DNA of 64,000 nt from assembly GCF_001705665.1 (NCBI RefSeq), contig NZ_MDHA01000044.1, positions 186,001-250,000 on the forward strand, in the 5' to 3' direction. This document shows, in pieces, positions 38,160 through 45,966 of this stretch. Source of the DNA: Thioclava sp. SK-1 (GTDB taxonomy: Bacteria; Pseudomonadota; Alphaproteobacteria; Rhodobacterales; Rhodobacteraceae). Position 1 is the stretch's first letter; every line of letters begins with the position of its first letter. The position numbers and the translations under genes were made by a program. The notes beneath the pieces were generated by a model. It had not been told where the DNA came from and ran no database searches. It was given only the letters and a program-made list of their open reading frames with translations.

Positions 38160-39212
38160 TTAGCCGGCAGTTCTGATTTCAGTGACGACTTGTTGGCCCA
38201 GTGGCGGCGGCGCAATTGTGCAGCGCGCCCGCCCCTCTCGTTTGGATTGATACAGAACGGCATCCGCATCTGCCATCATCTGTTCGGGCGTGGGATCATC
38301 GTAGTTAGACGAAATCACCACACCGATAGATCCAGAAATTCGGCAGACTGTATTTTCAAACGGCACCGGTTCTTCAAGGCGGCTGATAATCCGCACCCCT
38401 AATGCTTGCAACGGCGCGGGGTCCAAAATATCGCGCAGAAGCAACACGAATTCATCTCCGCCCACCCGCGCGACCACATCCCGGTCGCGCGTTTCCTCAC
38501 GCAAGATACGCGCGACCTGGGTCAAAACCTGATCGCCGGCGGCATGTCCCAATGTATCATTCACCGCCTTGAAATGATCCAAATCCAAATGCGCAAGCGC
38601 GAAGGGACGCCCGCTGAGCCTGCGATCCACCAAGGCTGACGAAAGCGCCGCATCAAAGGCGCGCCGATTGGACAGGCCCGTCAGCGCATCGGTGCGCGCC
38701 TGATCCTCGGCCGATCGCCGTGCGTCTTCAAGACGCCGGTTCAATCCGCGCAGCTCATTCAAAACAACGGTCTTGGCTTCTTGCAGATACAGCAACTCCA
38801 TCGCCAAATCCGAAGAGGCGAAATCGGCCTCTGTCATCGAGAATTCACGAATAGCTTCAGTCAAATGGATGCCGAATGTAAGGTTCAAAATAAACCCGCC
38901 GCCATCGCTTTGCACCAAAGCCCCACGCAATGAGATCGCCGGTTTTTTGCGCAGTGACAGATGTATCCGGCGGGTGGGTTCCAATTTCGCACAGGTCCGC
39001 GCGCCGCCCCGACCGATCAGGAAAACATCATGAAATGATTTTCCAATTGCATCGGGCCCGCCAATAATTTTCTCTAATGTGGGGCCCATAGACAGGATTG
39101 TGTGATCGGGCCCAAGCCACAAGCACATCGGCATCAACTGACCTAACGCGACCGTCGACATGCGTGCATGGCCGGATCCCTGTAACATTTCATTGGTTAA
39201 AACAACGGTCAT
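38160..39212 (-). CDS. Diguanylate cyclase with N-terminal HNOBA-like sensor domain
   Basis: A 350-residue protein. Residues about 18-140 match the HNOBA (heme-NO-binding-associated) domain of guanylate cyclases: a PAS-like stretch, ISLRGALVQSDGGGFILNLT, then HLTEAIREFSMTEADFASSD. A short coiled coil (about 140-172) joins it to a GGDEF domain with an intact GGDEF at 251-255 and an inhibitory-site RxxD at 242-245, so it should make c-di-GMP with product inhibition. Its start overlaps the stop of the H-NOX-like gene (ATGA), implying a sensor/output pair. Confidence 0.92.
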   Translation of the reverse strand: MTVVLTNEMLQGSGHARMSTVALGQLMPMCLWLGPDHTILSMGPTLEKIIGGPDAIGKSFHDVFLIGRGGARTCAKLEPTRRIHLSLRKKPAISLRGALVQSDGGGFILNLTFGIHLTEAIREFSMTEADFASSDLAMELLYLQEAKTVVLNELRGLNRRLEDARRSAEDQARTDALTGLSNRRAFDAALSSALVDRRLSGRPFALAHLDLDHFKAVNDTLGHAAGDQVLTQVARILREETRDRDVVARVGGDEFVLLLRDILDPAPLQALGVRIISRLEEPVPFENTVCRISGSIGVVISSNYDDPTPEQMMADADAVLYQSKREGRARCTIAPPPLGQQVVTEIRTAG

Positions 39213-39808
39213 GCATCCTCCATAGGACCGGCAAGATCAAAGGTACGCCCTTCGGCAAAGGCGGTATCTAACAACGTCACTAAAATATCTTCGGCCCCAG
39301 CAGGTGTGTCCGCAGCTTGCGGATCCAATGGTTCGATCAATGCGAGCGAGCCGTAATCATCGGCCATCGCACGCACCAGCCCCGTCATTACAAGGCCCCA
39401 TCCAAGGTAATCACCGCGCACACGCAGCCGAATTAATCCGTTTTCTTCAATGTTTAGAGCAAGTTCTGGCAGGCGAAGATCGGGCAATGCCATTTGGCCA
39501 CGGCCCTGCAATTCCTCCAGCGACATAAGAAATTCCCAGTAATCGCCACCGCCAAAGCGCAACAGCCGCCGCACAGGTTCCAAAGAGGCAAGATGTGCCC
39601 CCAGATCTTCCAATAAGGTATCTTGTGATTTGTCCAAACGCCGGCTGGCCGCGGCGAGCAGTGTTTCCGTGACACTGTCAGGATAATGCAGCATTGCTTC
39701 AAACCCGTCGGGCGACAGGCCTGTATCGCGTGCGATATCACTCCACGCTGCTGGCCCGTAATTCAGGGTCAGAAAGCTTTGTAATGCGCGATTGATAAGT
39801 CCATGCAT
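39209..39808 (-). CDS. H-NOX-like (HNOB family) sensor protein lacking the usual heme ligands
   Basis: A 199-residue protein that starts MHGLINRALQSFL like H-NOX domains and keeps the overall family pattern (AMLHYPDSVTETLLAAAS, LEDLGAHLAS, LLRFGGGDYWEFLMSLEEL, VMTGLVRAMADDYG). At the place of the proximal heme histidine (NLDxLH in heme-binding members) it has SLEELQ, so Gln101 replaces His. Where YxSxR should contact the heme propionates, my alignment gives Arg131, Asp133 and Leu135. Heme or NO binding is therefore doubtful. It overlaps the HNOBA-GGDEF gene by four bases and probably controls that cyclase by direct contact. Confidence 0.85.
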   Translation of the reverse strand: MHGLINRALQSFLTLNYGPAAWSDIARDTGLSPDGFEAMLHYPDSVTETLLAAASRRLDKSQDTLLEDLGAHLASLEPVRRLLRFGGGDYWEFLMSLEELQGRGQMALPDLRLPELALNIEENGLIRLRVRGDYLGWGLVMTGLVRAMADDYGSLALIEPLDPQAADTPAGAEDILVTLLDTAFAEGRTFDLAGPMEDA

Positions 39809-39873
39809 AAGCCGCCTCGCAGATATAGATGTAACGAAACGTAGCGACTCAGCATTAAGATAAGTTCAAAATA

Positions 39874-40587
39874 TTAAATTGGATTGTTGCGGTATGACAC
39901 TCCGCGCAGCCAGTCTTGCAGCGCGCCGATATTTGGCAATACGACATCGGCGGTCTCTGCCAGATCCTCGCGCGATGCTGGGCCGGTCAGCACGCCAACG
40001 GCCAGCATCCCGGCCGCTTTGGCAGCATGCAGATCATGCAAACTGTCGCCCACCATCACAACCTGTTGTGGCGCAATGGCCTGTGCGCTGGCAAAGGCCA
40101 AAAGTGGCGCAGGATCGGGTTTGGAACCATAGCCACTGTCCGCGCCGGCAATAAAATCAAACAAATGGCTTACTGCTTCGCGGTCCAGTTGCAGGCGCGC
40201 CGTGGCCTCTGAATCATTGGTCATCACACCAAGTGACAGGGCATCACCGCGCAAATCGCTTAACACTCGTACCAGATCAACGGCAGGTGCTTGCGGCGCA
40301 TCGGCCGCGCGCGTGTTTAAAAAGTCGGCCAATGCGTGGCCATCCCAGTGCGGCAGATGCGGTAGCAGGGTTTTTATGACATCGGTTAACGTACCCGCAA
40401 TCACGCAAGAGTGAGGCAAAAACCGCTGTTGAGTAAGATCATAGGCAATCGCCCGCGCCAGCGCATCCAACCGACGCGGATCACCTGCGCTAAGCTGCGT
40501 TAAAACAGAGGCTGCCCAGACACCCCATGTGGCGTGAAAATCAAACAGCGTTCCGTCTTTATCAAACAATACAGCCTTGATTTTCAT
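39874..40587 (-). CDS. HAD-family phosphatase (phosphoglycolate phosphatase-like)
   Basis: A 237-residue haloacid-dehalogenase hydrolase: motif I LFDKDGTLFDF (nucleophile Asp), motif II GVMTNDSE, motif III/IV region GSKPDPAPLL and VMVGDSLHDLHAAKAAGM. An alpha-helical cap lies between motifs I and II, as in Gph. Actual substrates of such proteins vary widely. It starts three bases after the DUF3572 gene and is probably cotranscribed with it. Confidence 0.88.
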   Translation of the reverse strand: MKIKAVLFDKDGTLFDFHATWGVWAASVLTQLSAGDPRRLDALARAIAYDLTQQRFLPHSCVIAGTLTDVIKTLLPHLPHWDGHALADFLNTRAADAPQAPAVDLVRVLSDLRGDALSLGVMTNDSEATARLQLDREAVSHLFDFIAGADSGYGSKPDPAPLLAFASAQAIAPQQVVMVGDSLHDLHAAKAAGMLAVGVLTGPASREDLAETADVVLPNIGALQDWLRGVSYRNNPI

Positions 40588-40590
40588 GCA

Positions 40591-40869
40591 TTATGTCCAG
40601 TGCATCTGATCGCCACCGCCCAAGACAGCACGCGCTGTCACCAGCTGCTCTGGCGGTTGGGAAATACTGTCGGCACAGTCCAAAACCCATTCATCTTGTT
40701 GCAAAATGAAGTCCAGCACAGCAGCCAGGAAACCCGGATCACACGCGGCAGAGCGCAATTGCCCAGCATCGGCACCTGTTGTGTGTAAGAAAGCTTCGCA
40801 TACTGTATCTTGACTGGCGAGCCACCCCAAAGCGGAAATAGCGATGGTTTGAGCGGGTTCTTGCTTCAT
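40591..40869 (-). CDS. DUF3572 family protein
   Basis: A 92-residue protein matching the alphaproteobacterial DUF3572 family (AISALGWLASQDTVCEAFL, LRSAACDPGFLAAVLDFILQ). No function is known. GGAG lies upstream of the ATG. The gene is divergent from pleD, 93 bp away; I recall the pairing of DUF3572 with pleD elsewhere in alphaproteobacteria. Confidence 0.85.
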   Translation of the reverse strand: MKQEPAQTIAISALGWLASQDTVCEAFLHTTGADAGQLRSAACDPGFLAAVLDFILQQDEWVLDCADSISQPPEQLVTARAVLGGGDQMHWT

Positions 40870-40962
40870 CTATGTCATCTCCGAAGTCGGAAAGCTTTTG
40901 TTAACCTAATACGCGCCATGATGCTGAAAACAACCGTCTTCTTTGAAGGAGTTTCAGTGGGC

Positions 40963-42378
40963 ATGGTCGGCAAGATATTGATCGTGGACGATGTGGCGAC
41001 GAATCGCATCGTGCTGAAGGTCAAACTGGCAAATGCACGTTACCAGCCAGTTATGGCAGCTTCGGGGCAAGAGGCGCTGGATGCTATCGCACGTGACACG
41101 CCAGATCTGATCCTGTTGGATTTGGATCTGGGGGATATGAACGGCATAGACATTTGCAAAAAGTTAAAACAGAATCCAAAATATTCTCGCATCCCGGTAG
41201 TTATTGTCACCGCCAACACGGATAGACAGGCACGGCTGGACGCGCTGCATGCCGGGGCCGATGATGTTTTGCCCAAGCCGGTCGATGATCAGATCCTGCT
41301 GGCCCGGATGCGCAGCCTGTTGCGTGCTTATGAACAAGATGAAGAATTGCGCCTGCGCGACGCAACTTTGATGGAGCTGGGCTTTGCCGAAGGTCCGGCA
41401 AATTTTGCTCAACCCGCCCGTATTGGCCTTATCGCTCCAAACCCTGAAATTGGGGTAAACTGGCGCGCGGCATTGCGCCGCCAGATGCCGCATGACCGCA
41501 TTGATCTTCTGGGGCAGCATGACGCGCTCAATGTAGCAACCCAGGCCAATGAAAGCGGATGCGGATATGATGCCTTTGTCATCGCGCCGGATCTGTCAAT
41601 GCCGGGTGAAGGGCTGCGGCTGATGTCGGAATTGCGGTCGCGCTCGCGCTCGCGCCATGCCGCGATCTGCATTGCTGTGCCACCCGGACGGCGCGATACA
41701 ATCGCGGTGGCCTTGGATCTGGGCGCCGATGACTTGCTTCCCGACACATTTTCCGCCCCGGAACTGGCACAGGAGGCCGGTCTGCGGCTGAAACGCAATT
41801 TGGCACGCAAACGACGTCTGGATCAACAGCGCGCAACTTTGGCCGAGGGACTCCGCTTGGCAACGATTGATCCGCTGACCGGATTGTTCAACCGCCGCTA
41901 CGCTTTGCCACATCTGAACCGTATCGCCAGTGAAAGCCGCCAGGCCAATCGGGATTTCGCTATCCTGATTTTGGATATGGACCGGTTTAAATCCATCAAT
42001 GATACATTTGGCCACGCAGCAGGTGACAGTGTCTTGGTTGAGGTTGCAAAAAGGTTGTCACAGGAATTGCGCGCCAGCGATATTATCGCACGTTTCGGCG
42101 GGGAAGAATTTCTTGTCGCGCTGCCCAATACATCTTTGGAGCAAGCCGGCCAGATTGCCGGGCGGCTGTGTCGGGTGATCGAACAACAGCCCATCGCCTT
42201 GCCCGACAACCATAATTCCCTACGCGCCACTGTTTCGATCGGGATGGCGCTTGGCGGTACAAGCGACCCGGATCGTTCGGTCGATACGCTGATCGAAATG
42301 GCGGATCGTGCCCTGATGTATTCCAAAGCGCATGGTCGCAATCAGGTCCGCATTTTACGCGCCCCGAATGCCGCCTGA
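40963..42378 (+). CDS. pleD: PleD-type response regulator diguanylate cyclase (REC-REC-GGDEF)
   Basis: A 471-residue protein with a first receiver (acidic pair Asp9/Asp10, phospho-acceptor Asp53 in LLDLDLG, Thr in VIVTANTD, Lys in LPKPVDD), a degenerate second receiver (about 150-285) and a C-terminal GGDEF domain with GGEEF and inhibitory RASD five residues before it. In Caulobacter, PleD dimerises on phosphorylation and makes c-di-GMP at the stalked pole. ATG 40963 is used; GTG 40957 is better spaced from GAAGGAG and adds two residues. A TCGCGC triplet repeat at 41638-41655 encodes RSRSRSR. Confidence 0.93.
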   Translation: MVGKILIVDDVATNRIVLKVKLANARYQPVMAASGQEALDAIARDTPDLILLDLDLGDMNGIDICKKLKQNPKYSRIPVVIVTANTDRQARLDALHAGADDVLPKPVDDQILLARMRSLLRAYEQDEELRLRDATLMELGFAEGPANFAQPARIGLIAPNPEIGVNWRAALRRQMPHDRIDLLGQHDALNVATQANESGCGYDAFVIAPDLSMPGEGLRLMSELRSRSRSRHAAICIAVPPGRRDTIAVALDLGADDLLPDTFSAPELAQEAGLRLKRNLARKRRLDQQRATLAEGLRLATIDPLTGLFNRRYALPHLNRIASESRQANRDFAILILDMDRFKSINDTFGHAAGDSVLVEVAKRLSQELRASDIIARFGGEEFLVALPNTSLEQAGQIAGRLCRVIEQQPIALPDNHNSLRATVSIGMALGGTSDPDRSVDTLIEMADRALMYSKAHGRNQVRILRAPNAA

Positions 42379-42405
42379 ACACGGTACGCCGCCCGGTGAC
42401 ACCTT

Positions 42406-42897
42406 TTACGGGCGCGGCGGTGGCGCTTTGTGCTCCATATTGCGCACTTGATTGACGAAATTCTGCCGCTGCTGTGGGCTAAGGGTTTTCAAATGATCCA
42501 CCATCAGATTTTCGCCCAGCTCAATCCGGCGGCTGATCTCGGCGCGGTGCTGACGCAGCGCGTCTTGTAACGTCACCATATCAAACGGCTCCGCCGCAAT
42601 CGCCGTTAAAATCGTATCAAAATTCTGCCGGCTTTCATCGTCGATCCCACGCAGATCTACGCCTTTCTCCATCGCAGCCTTTCGGATCGCGGCCTTGTCC
42701 TCGGGTCGCAGCCCGCGATCAAACGGACCGAAGCTCATCTCCGGCATCGGACGGGCTTTGCCGCCGGCGCCATGCCCCAGGATGCCGCCGACGATCACAC
42801 CCAAAACCAAAATATTCACCGTCACTGACGCAATAAGCGCCCAACGCACCCCGCGCGGCACCGCCACTACATCACCGGGTTGAGACCCTGAAGCCAT
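42406..42897 (-). CDS. Periplasmic heavy-metal-sensor/Spy-CpxP-like protein
   Basis: A 163-residue protein with an N-terminal membrane anchor (about residues 18-42, WALIASVTVNILVLGVIVGG) and a helical periplasmic domain typical of the heavy-metal resistance/CpxP-like group (LRPEDKAAIRKAAMEKG, DHLKTLSPQQRQNFVNQVRN, an LTPxQ-like motif). I start it at ATG 42897, with AAGG upstream, not TTG 42918. It lies downstream of the ECF sigma factor and a small membrane protein, suggesting an envelope-stress module. Confidence 0.82.
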   Translation of the reverse strand: MASGSQPGDVVAVPRGVRWALIASVTVNILVLGVIVGGILGHGAGGKARPMPEMSFGPFDRGLRPEDKAAIRKAAMEKGVDLRGIDDESRQNFDTILTAIAAEPFDMVTLQDALRQHRAEISRRIELGENLMVDHLKTLSPQQRQNFVNQVRNMEHKAPPPRP

Positions 42898-42904
42898 TAC
42901 TGCC

Positions 42905-43282
42905 TTACTCCTCCGCAAAACCCAAACTCAAACTATCTGGCATCAAATGCACAGTGCTTGCGGTCGCAGGCGCAGCCCCCAGATAGGACTGCATCGTCAC
43001 ATCCCCTAAAAAACCGATCCACACGCCCGCCAATCCCGCGCTGACCATACCGCCAACAGGCAGCCAACCGCCAAAAATCGACGCAAACAACTGGCGCAGA
43101 TCGATTTTCGCCGCAGGACGTTGCGCAACGGTGCGACACCCGGACATAAGATTGGCTTCGGCATCGGCCAAGATACGCCCCAAAAACGCAGTATCCGGCT
43201 CGGGCTGCTGTCGCCGCCCCGCCCCAAAATATGGCTCCAAAAAGATGTCATCTTCATCTTGATGCGGCTTAATCATGGTCAT
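42905..43282 (-). CDS. Small single-pass membrane protein, candidate anti-sigma factor
   Basis: A 125-residue protein of unknown family. An acidic N-terminus (HQDEDDIFLEPYF) and a helical segment precede one hydrophobic span at about residues 72-95. The C-terminus would be periplasmic if the N-terminus is in the cytoplasm. Its start overlaps the end of the sigma gene by 14 bp and it is followed by the Spy-like gene, the position expected for an anti-sigma factor. It lacks the HxxxCxxC zinc motif of ZAS anti-sigmas, so the role is inferred only from context. Confidence 0.72.
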   Translation of the reverse strand: MTMIKPHQDEDDIFLEPYFGAGRRQQPEPDTAFLGRILADAEANLMSGCRTVAQRPAAKIDLRQLFASIFGGWLPVGGMVSAGLAGVWIGFLGDVTMQSYLGAAPATASTVHLMPDSLSLGFAEE

Positions 43283-43847
43283 AGCCCAAGGCCTCCCTCT
43301 GCCCCTTTAACAACGCTGTCAATGCCCGCTTTCCACGCGCGGTCAGACTTTCTACGGCCTCCACGCCAGTTTCCATCGCAACAGCAATCTGCGGATTTGA
43401 AAGCCCTTCGATATGTCGCAAAATTACCGCCTCACGCTGGCGTTCGGGCAGCTGATCAAGGGCGGATTGCAGGGCCTGCGCGCGTGCATCGTCGATCATC
43501 CGATCATAGGGGGACGCACTGTCATCCTCAATCTCGGGCGCTTCATCCAAGCCCAGAACACGCCGTTTGCGCAGCCGGTCTGTCGCAAGGTTGGCCGTCA
43601 CGCGATACAGCCAGGTGGTCACTTTCGCTTCCCCCTTGCGCCATTCAGGCGCGATCTTCCATAACCGCAACAAAGCATCTTGTGCGACATCTTCGGCCTC
43701 TGCCGTATCGCGCAACATCCGCATCGCGACGCGAAACGCCAATGGCCCCATCCGCAGCGTCAAATCACGCGCGGCAGAGCGATCCCCATTGCCATACAGG
43801 ATCAGCAACGCCTCATCAGAGACGGCCCGATTGGAATCAAGCGCCAT
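43269..43847 (-). CDS. ECF-type RNA polymerase sigma factor
   Basis: A 192-residue sigma-70-family factor with region 2 (MRMLRDTAEAEDVAQDALLR, LWKIAPEWRKGEAKVTTWLY) and region 4 (LPERQREAVILRHIEGLSNP, VEAVESLTARGKRAL). There is no region 1 or 3. I start it at ATG 43847, six bases after GAGG; ATG 43883 is possible. It is first in a three-gene operon with the small membrane protein and the Spy-like protein. Recognition sequence and signal are unknown. Confidence 0.9.
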   Translation of the reverse strand: MALDSNRAVSDEALLILYGNGDRSAARDLTLRMGPLAFRVAMRMLRDTAEAEDVAQDALLRLWKIAPEWRKGEAKVTTWLYRVTANLATDRLRKRRVLGLDEAPEIEDDSASPYDRMIDDARAQALQSALDQLPERQREAVILRHIEGLSNPQIAVAMETGVEAVESLTARGKRALTALLKGQREALGYDHD

Positions 43848-43890
43848 GTTCATCCTCACCGGGGATAGCCCGCTTTTGCTCATGATACCA

Positions 43891-43921
43891 TCCGGCCCGA
43901 TGCGATCTGCACCGGGCCGGA
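43891..43921 (+). repeat. 9-bp perfect inverted repeat, T-run on the plus-strand side
   Basis: TCCGGCCCG (43891-43899) pairs with CGGGCCGGA (43913-43921); TTTTTT follows at 43925-43931 on the plus strand. Both flanking genes are on the minus strand, where the U-run would come before the stem, so this is not a normal terminator for them. It lies between the EF-hand gene and the sigma gene. Confidence 0.5.
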
Positions 43922-43936
43922 CCTCTTTTTTAAAAA

Positions 43937-44626
43937 TCAGTTTGCCTCAGACGTGTCGGGCGCATTCTCTGGCATCACCGGGCGCGCGTGATCTCCCTTA
44001 CGGCCACCGTCTTTGCGGCCACCATCGCGGTCGCCTTTGCCCTTGCGATCATGGTCGCCGTGGCGCTCCATTTTGCCGCCCTTGCGGCCGTCGTGCTCCA
44101 TCCGCATCTGGCGTGCCTGTGCCAATTCTTCTTGCGTCACGGCCCCATCGCCATTGGCATCGATCCGCGCGAACATTCCCGCCGCGGCTGTCGGGCGTTC
44201 GATCAATTCTGCAGCACTCAGCGATCCGTCACCATCCGCATCGAACATCTCAATTCGCTTGGCGACACGTGCTTCGATCCGCGACTGTGCCTGTGCCATT
44301 TCCTGTGCCACCAACTCCTCGGCCGAGATCAACCCATTCCCATCGGAATCCAATGCAGCTGCATCCGCCTGACGTTTTGCCTCGATTTCCTCCAATGTGA
44401 TCTGGCCATCACCATTGGTATCCACGGCAACGAAGTCAAAGCCCATGCGCGGCCCGTTCTCACCTTTGCCCATATGTGGCATCGGCGGTTTGGCAACCGG
44501 CGCAGGTGTTGCGGCGCTATCTTGCGGCGCAGGTGTTGCATCTTGTGCGAATGCCACACCCACAACAGCCAAGCTGGTTCCGGCCAAAAGCGCCGCGGCG
44601 ATCGTTGTTTTAAACGTGGTCTTCAT
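43937..44626 (-). CDS. Exported EF-hand calcium-binding protein with four loops
   Basis: A 229-residue secreted or periplasmic protein with a signal peptide (cleavage near GVAFA-QDA, about residue 27). Four canonical EF-hand loops follow: DTNGDGQITLEE (69-80), DSDGNGLISAEE (93-104), DADGDGSLSAAE (129-140) and DANGDGAVTQEE (156-167). All have Asp at 1, 3 and 5 and Glu at 12, so calcium binding is likely. The C-terminal tail is rich in Lys, Asp, His and Gly. ATG 44626 follows GAGGAG. It lies upstream of the sigma operon on the same strand; its role is unknown. Confidence 0.9.
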   Translation of the reverse strand: MKTTFKTTIAAALLAGTSLAVVGVAFAQDATPAPQDSAATPAPVAKPPMPHMGKGENGPRMGFDFVAVDTNGDGQITLEEIEAKRQADAAALDSDGNGLISAEELVAQEMAQAQSRIEARVAKRIEMFDADGDGSLSAAELIERPTAAAGMFARIDANGDGAVTQEELAQARQMRMEHDGRKGGKMERHGDHDRKGKGDRDGGRKDGGRKGDHARPVMPENAPDTSEAN

Positions 44627-44814
44627 CGTGTTCTCCTCACGCGACCAATCAGGGCTCGCCCTCATCAGTTCTTGTTTTACGAAGCGCGCTCAGGTTTCCG
44701 TCACCAATATTGCGGCCTCTTGTTGAAATCTTCCGACCAAAGGCCGGGTCCAGAAGGTTTCCCCTTCCTTCGACCTGGCTTTTCTCGGATAACAGCCTGA
44801 AGGGAGGCTGAAGC

Positions 44815-45219
44815 ATGACTTTTCGTGAAGACGACGTGATCGAACCCCGCGACACCTGGCGTGCGATACGACGCGGGCTGTGCCTGCGGTGCCCGAACTG
44901 TGGCAGTGGAAAATTGCTCTATAAATATCTTTCGGTGCACAATAGATGCCCGCAATGCCAAGAAGATTTCCACCACCACCGCGCCGATGACGGGCCAGCC
45001 TATCTGACGATCTTGATCGTGGGCCATATTCTTGCACCGCTGATGCTGGCGATATTCGTGGCCTACCGCCCCAGCCCCTGGACAATGATCGCGTTATTTG
45101 GCTCCAGCAGTGTCGTGTTGTCACTTGCGTTGCTGCCAATGATGAAGGGCGCCATTATATCCGTTCAATGGGCCGCGCGCATGCATGGGTTTGGTGCGGA
45201 TCGGACCGATCATGACTGA
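44815..45219 (+). CDS. DUF983 family membrane protein
   Basis: A 134-residue protein of DUF983. A rubredoxin-like pair of motifs CPNC and CPQC (about residues 26-50) probably binds zinc, then HHHRADDGPAYLTILIVGH leads into two or three membrane helices. Some relatives are annotated as zinc-finger proteins near cytochrome oxidase genes, but none is seen here. AGGGAGG precedes the ATG. The Nudix gene overlaps its end by eight bases. Confidence 0.88.
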   Translation: MTFREDDVIEPRDTWRAIRRGLCLRCPNCGSGKLLYKYLSVHNRCPQCQEDFHHHRADDGPAYLTILIVGHILAPLMLAIFVAYRPSPWTMIALFGSSSVVLSLALLPMMKGAIISVQWAARMHGFGADRTDHD

Positions 45220-45889
45220 CACAGCGCCCGACCAACTGCGTGATGCTGCAACGATTGTCCTGTTGCGGCATGACATGGCGCAGGGCCCCAGCGTGTTGAT
45301 GGGACAACGCGGTGCGAATGCTGCGTTCATGCCCTCAAAATATGTTTTCCCCGGTGGGGCCATTGATCCCGCCGACAGCCATGTCACATTCGCCTCCTCG
45401 CTTGGCCCCCAAACAGCGCACAGGCTTACCTGTGACGCCGCCCCCGGCTTGGGCTCTGCACTGGCCGCCGCTGCCATCCGCGAAACATGGGAGGAAACCG
45501 GACTGGCCATCGCCACAGCCGCCCCGCCCAAAAATCACGGCTGGGCCAGCTTCACACGCGACGGATTGGCGCCTTGCGCCGGCGCTTTGACCTTTATATT
45601 CCGCGCCATCACCCCCTATGGACGCCCCCGGCGCTTTGATGCCCGGTTCTTCCTCGTTGACAGCACATCCGTGCATGGCGACCTTGATGATTTTTCCCGT
45701 GCAGGCAGTGAATTATCTCATATTCACTGGGTGCCTCTGGCCCGCACCCGACAGCTCGATCTGCCCTTCGTGACCGAAATCGTATTGGCCGAGGTCGCAC
45801 ACCACCTGGCATCGCCACACACCGCTGATCACGGAACGCCGTTTTTCGACAATCGCACAGCCCGCGGCATCGTCACTCGGCTGATCTAA
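45212..45889 (+). CDS. Nudix hydrolase
   Basis: A 225-residue Nudix-family enzyme. The box core AAIRETWEETGLAI (about residue 86) is intact, but the upstream Gly-x5-Glu part is altered (Ser in place of Glu, by count). The protein has a long segment between KYVFPGGAIDPAD and the box, as in NUDT19/NUDT7-like CoA or nucleotide-sugar hydrolases. The substrate is unknown. ATG 45212 lies within the end of the DUF983 gene, so the two are coupled. Confidence 0.86.
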   Translation: MTDTAPDQLRDAATIVLLRHDMAQGPSVLMGQRGANAAFMPSKYVFPGGAIDPADSHVTFASSLGPQTAHRLTCDAAPGLGSALAAAAIRETWEETGLAIATAAPPKNHGWASFTRDGLAPCAGALTFIFRAITPYGRPRRFDARFFLVDSTSVHGDLDDFSRAGSELSHIHWVPLARTRQLDLPFVTEIVLAEVAHHLASPHTADHGTPFFDNRTARGIVTRLI

Positions 45890-45922
45890 CCCGCAAATGC
45901 GCTCCCTCTTTCAGCTTGCATT

Positions 45923-45956
45923 AAATATCCCGGGGCCTGCGGGGCAGCGCCCCGCA
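45923..45956 (-). repeat. Dispersed GC-rich palindromic element, copy 2
   Basis: AAATATCCCGGGG (45923-45935) is followed by TGCGGGGC (45938-45945), a 3-nt loop and GCCCCGCA (45949-45956). It shares the AATATCCCGGGG core and the GGGGCAG-GCCCC hairpin with the unit at 5980-6022. It lies between the converging Nudix and AEC genes, 10 bp past the AEC stop, in the same orientation relative to the minus-strand gene as copy 1. Confidence 0.6.
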
Positions 45957-45966
45957 ATCCTCACCC

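Noticed and set aside
43891-43921. Terminator for the EF-hand gene
   Set aside because: The T-run is on the wrong side for minus-strand transcription; kept only as an inverted repeat.
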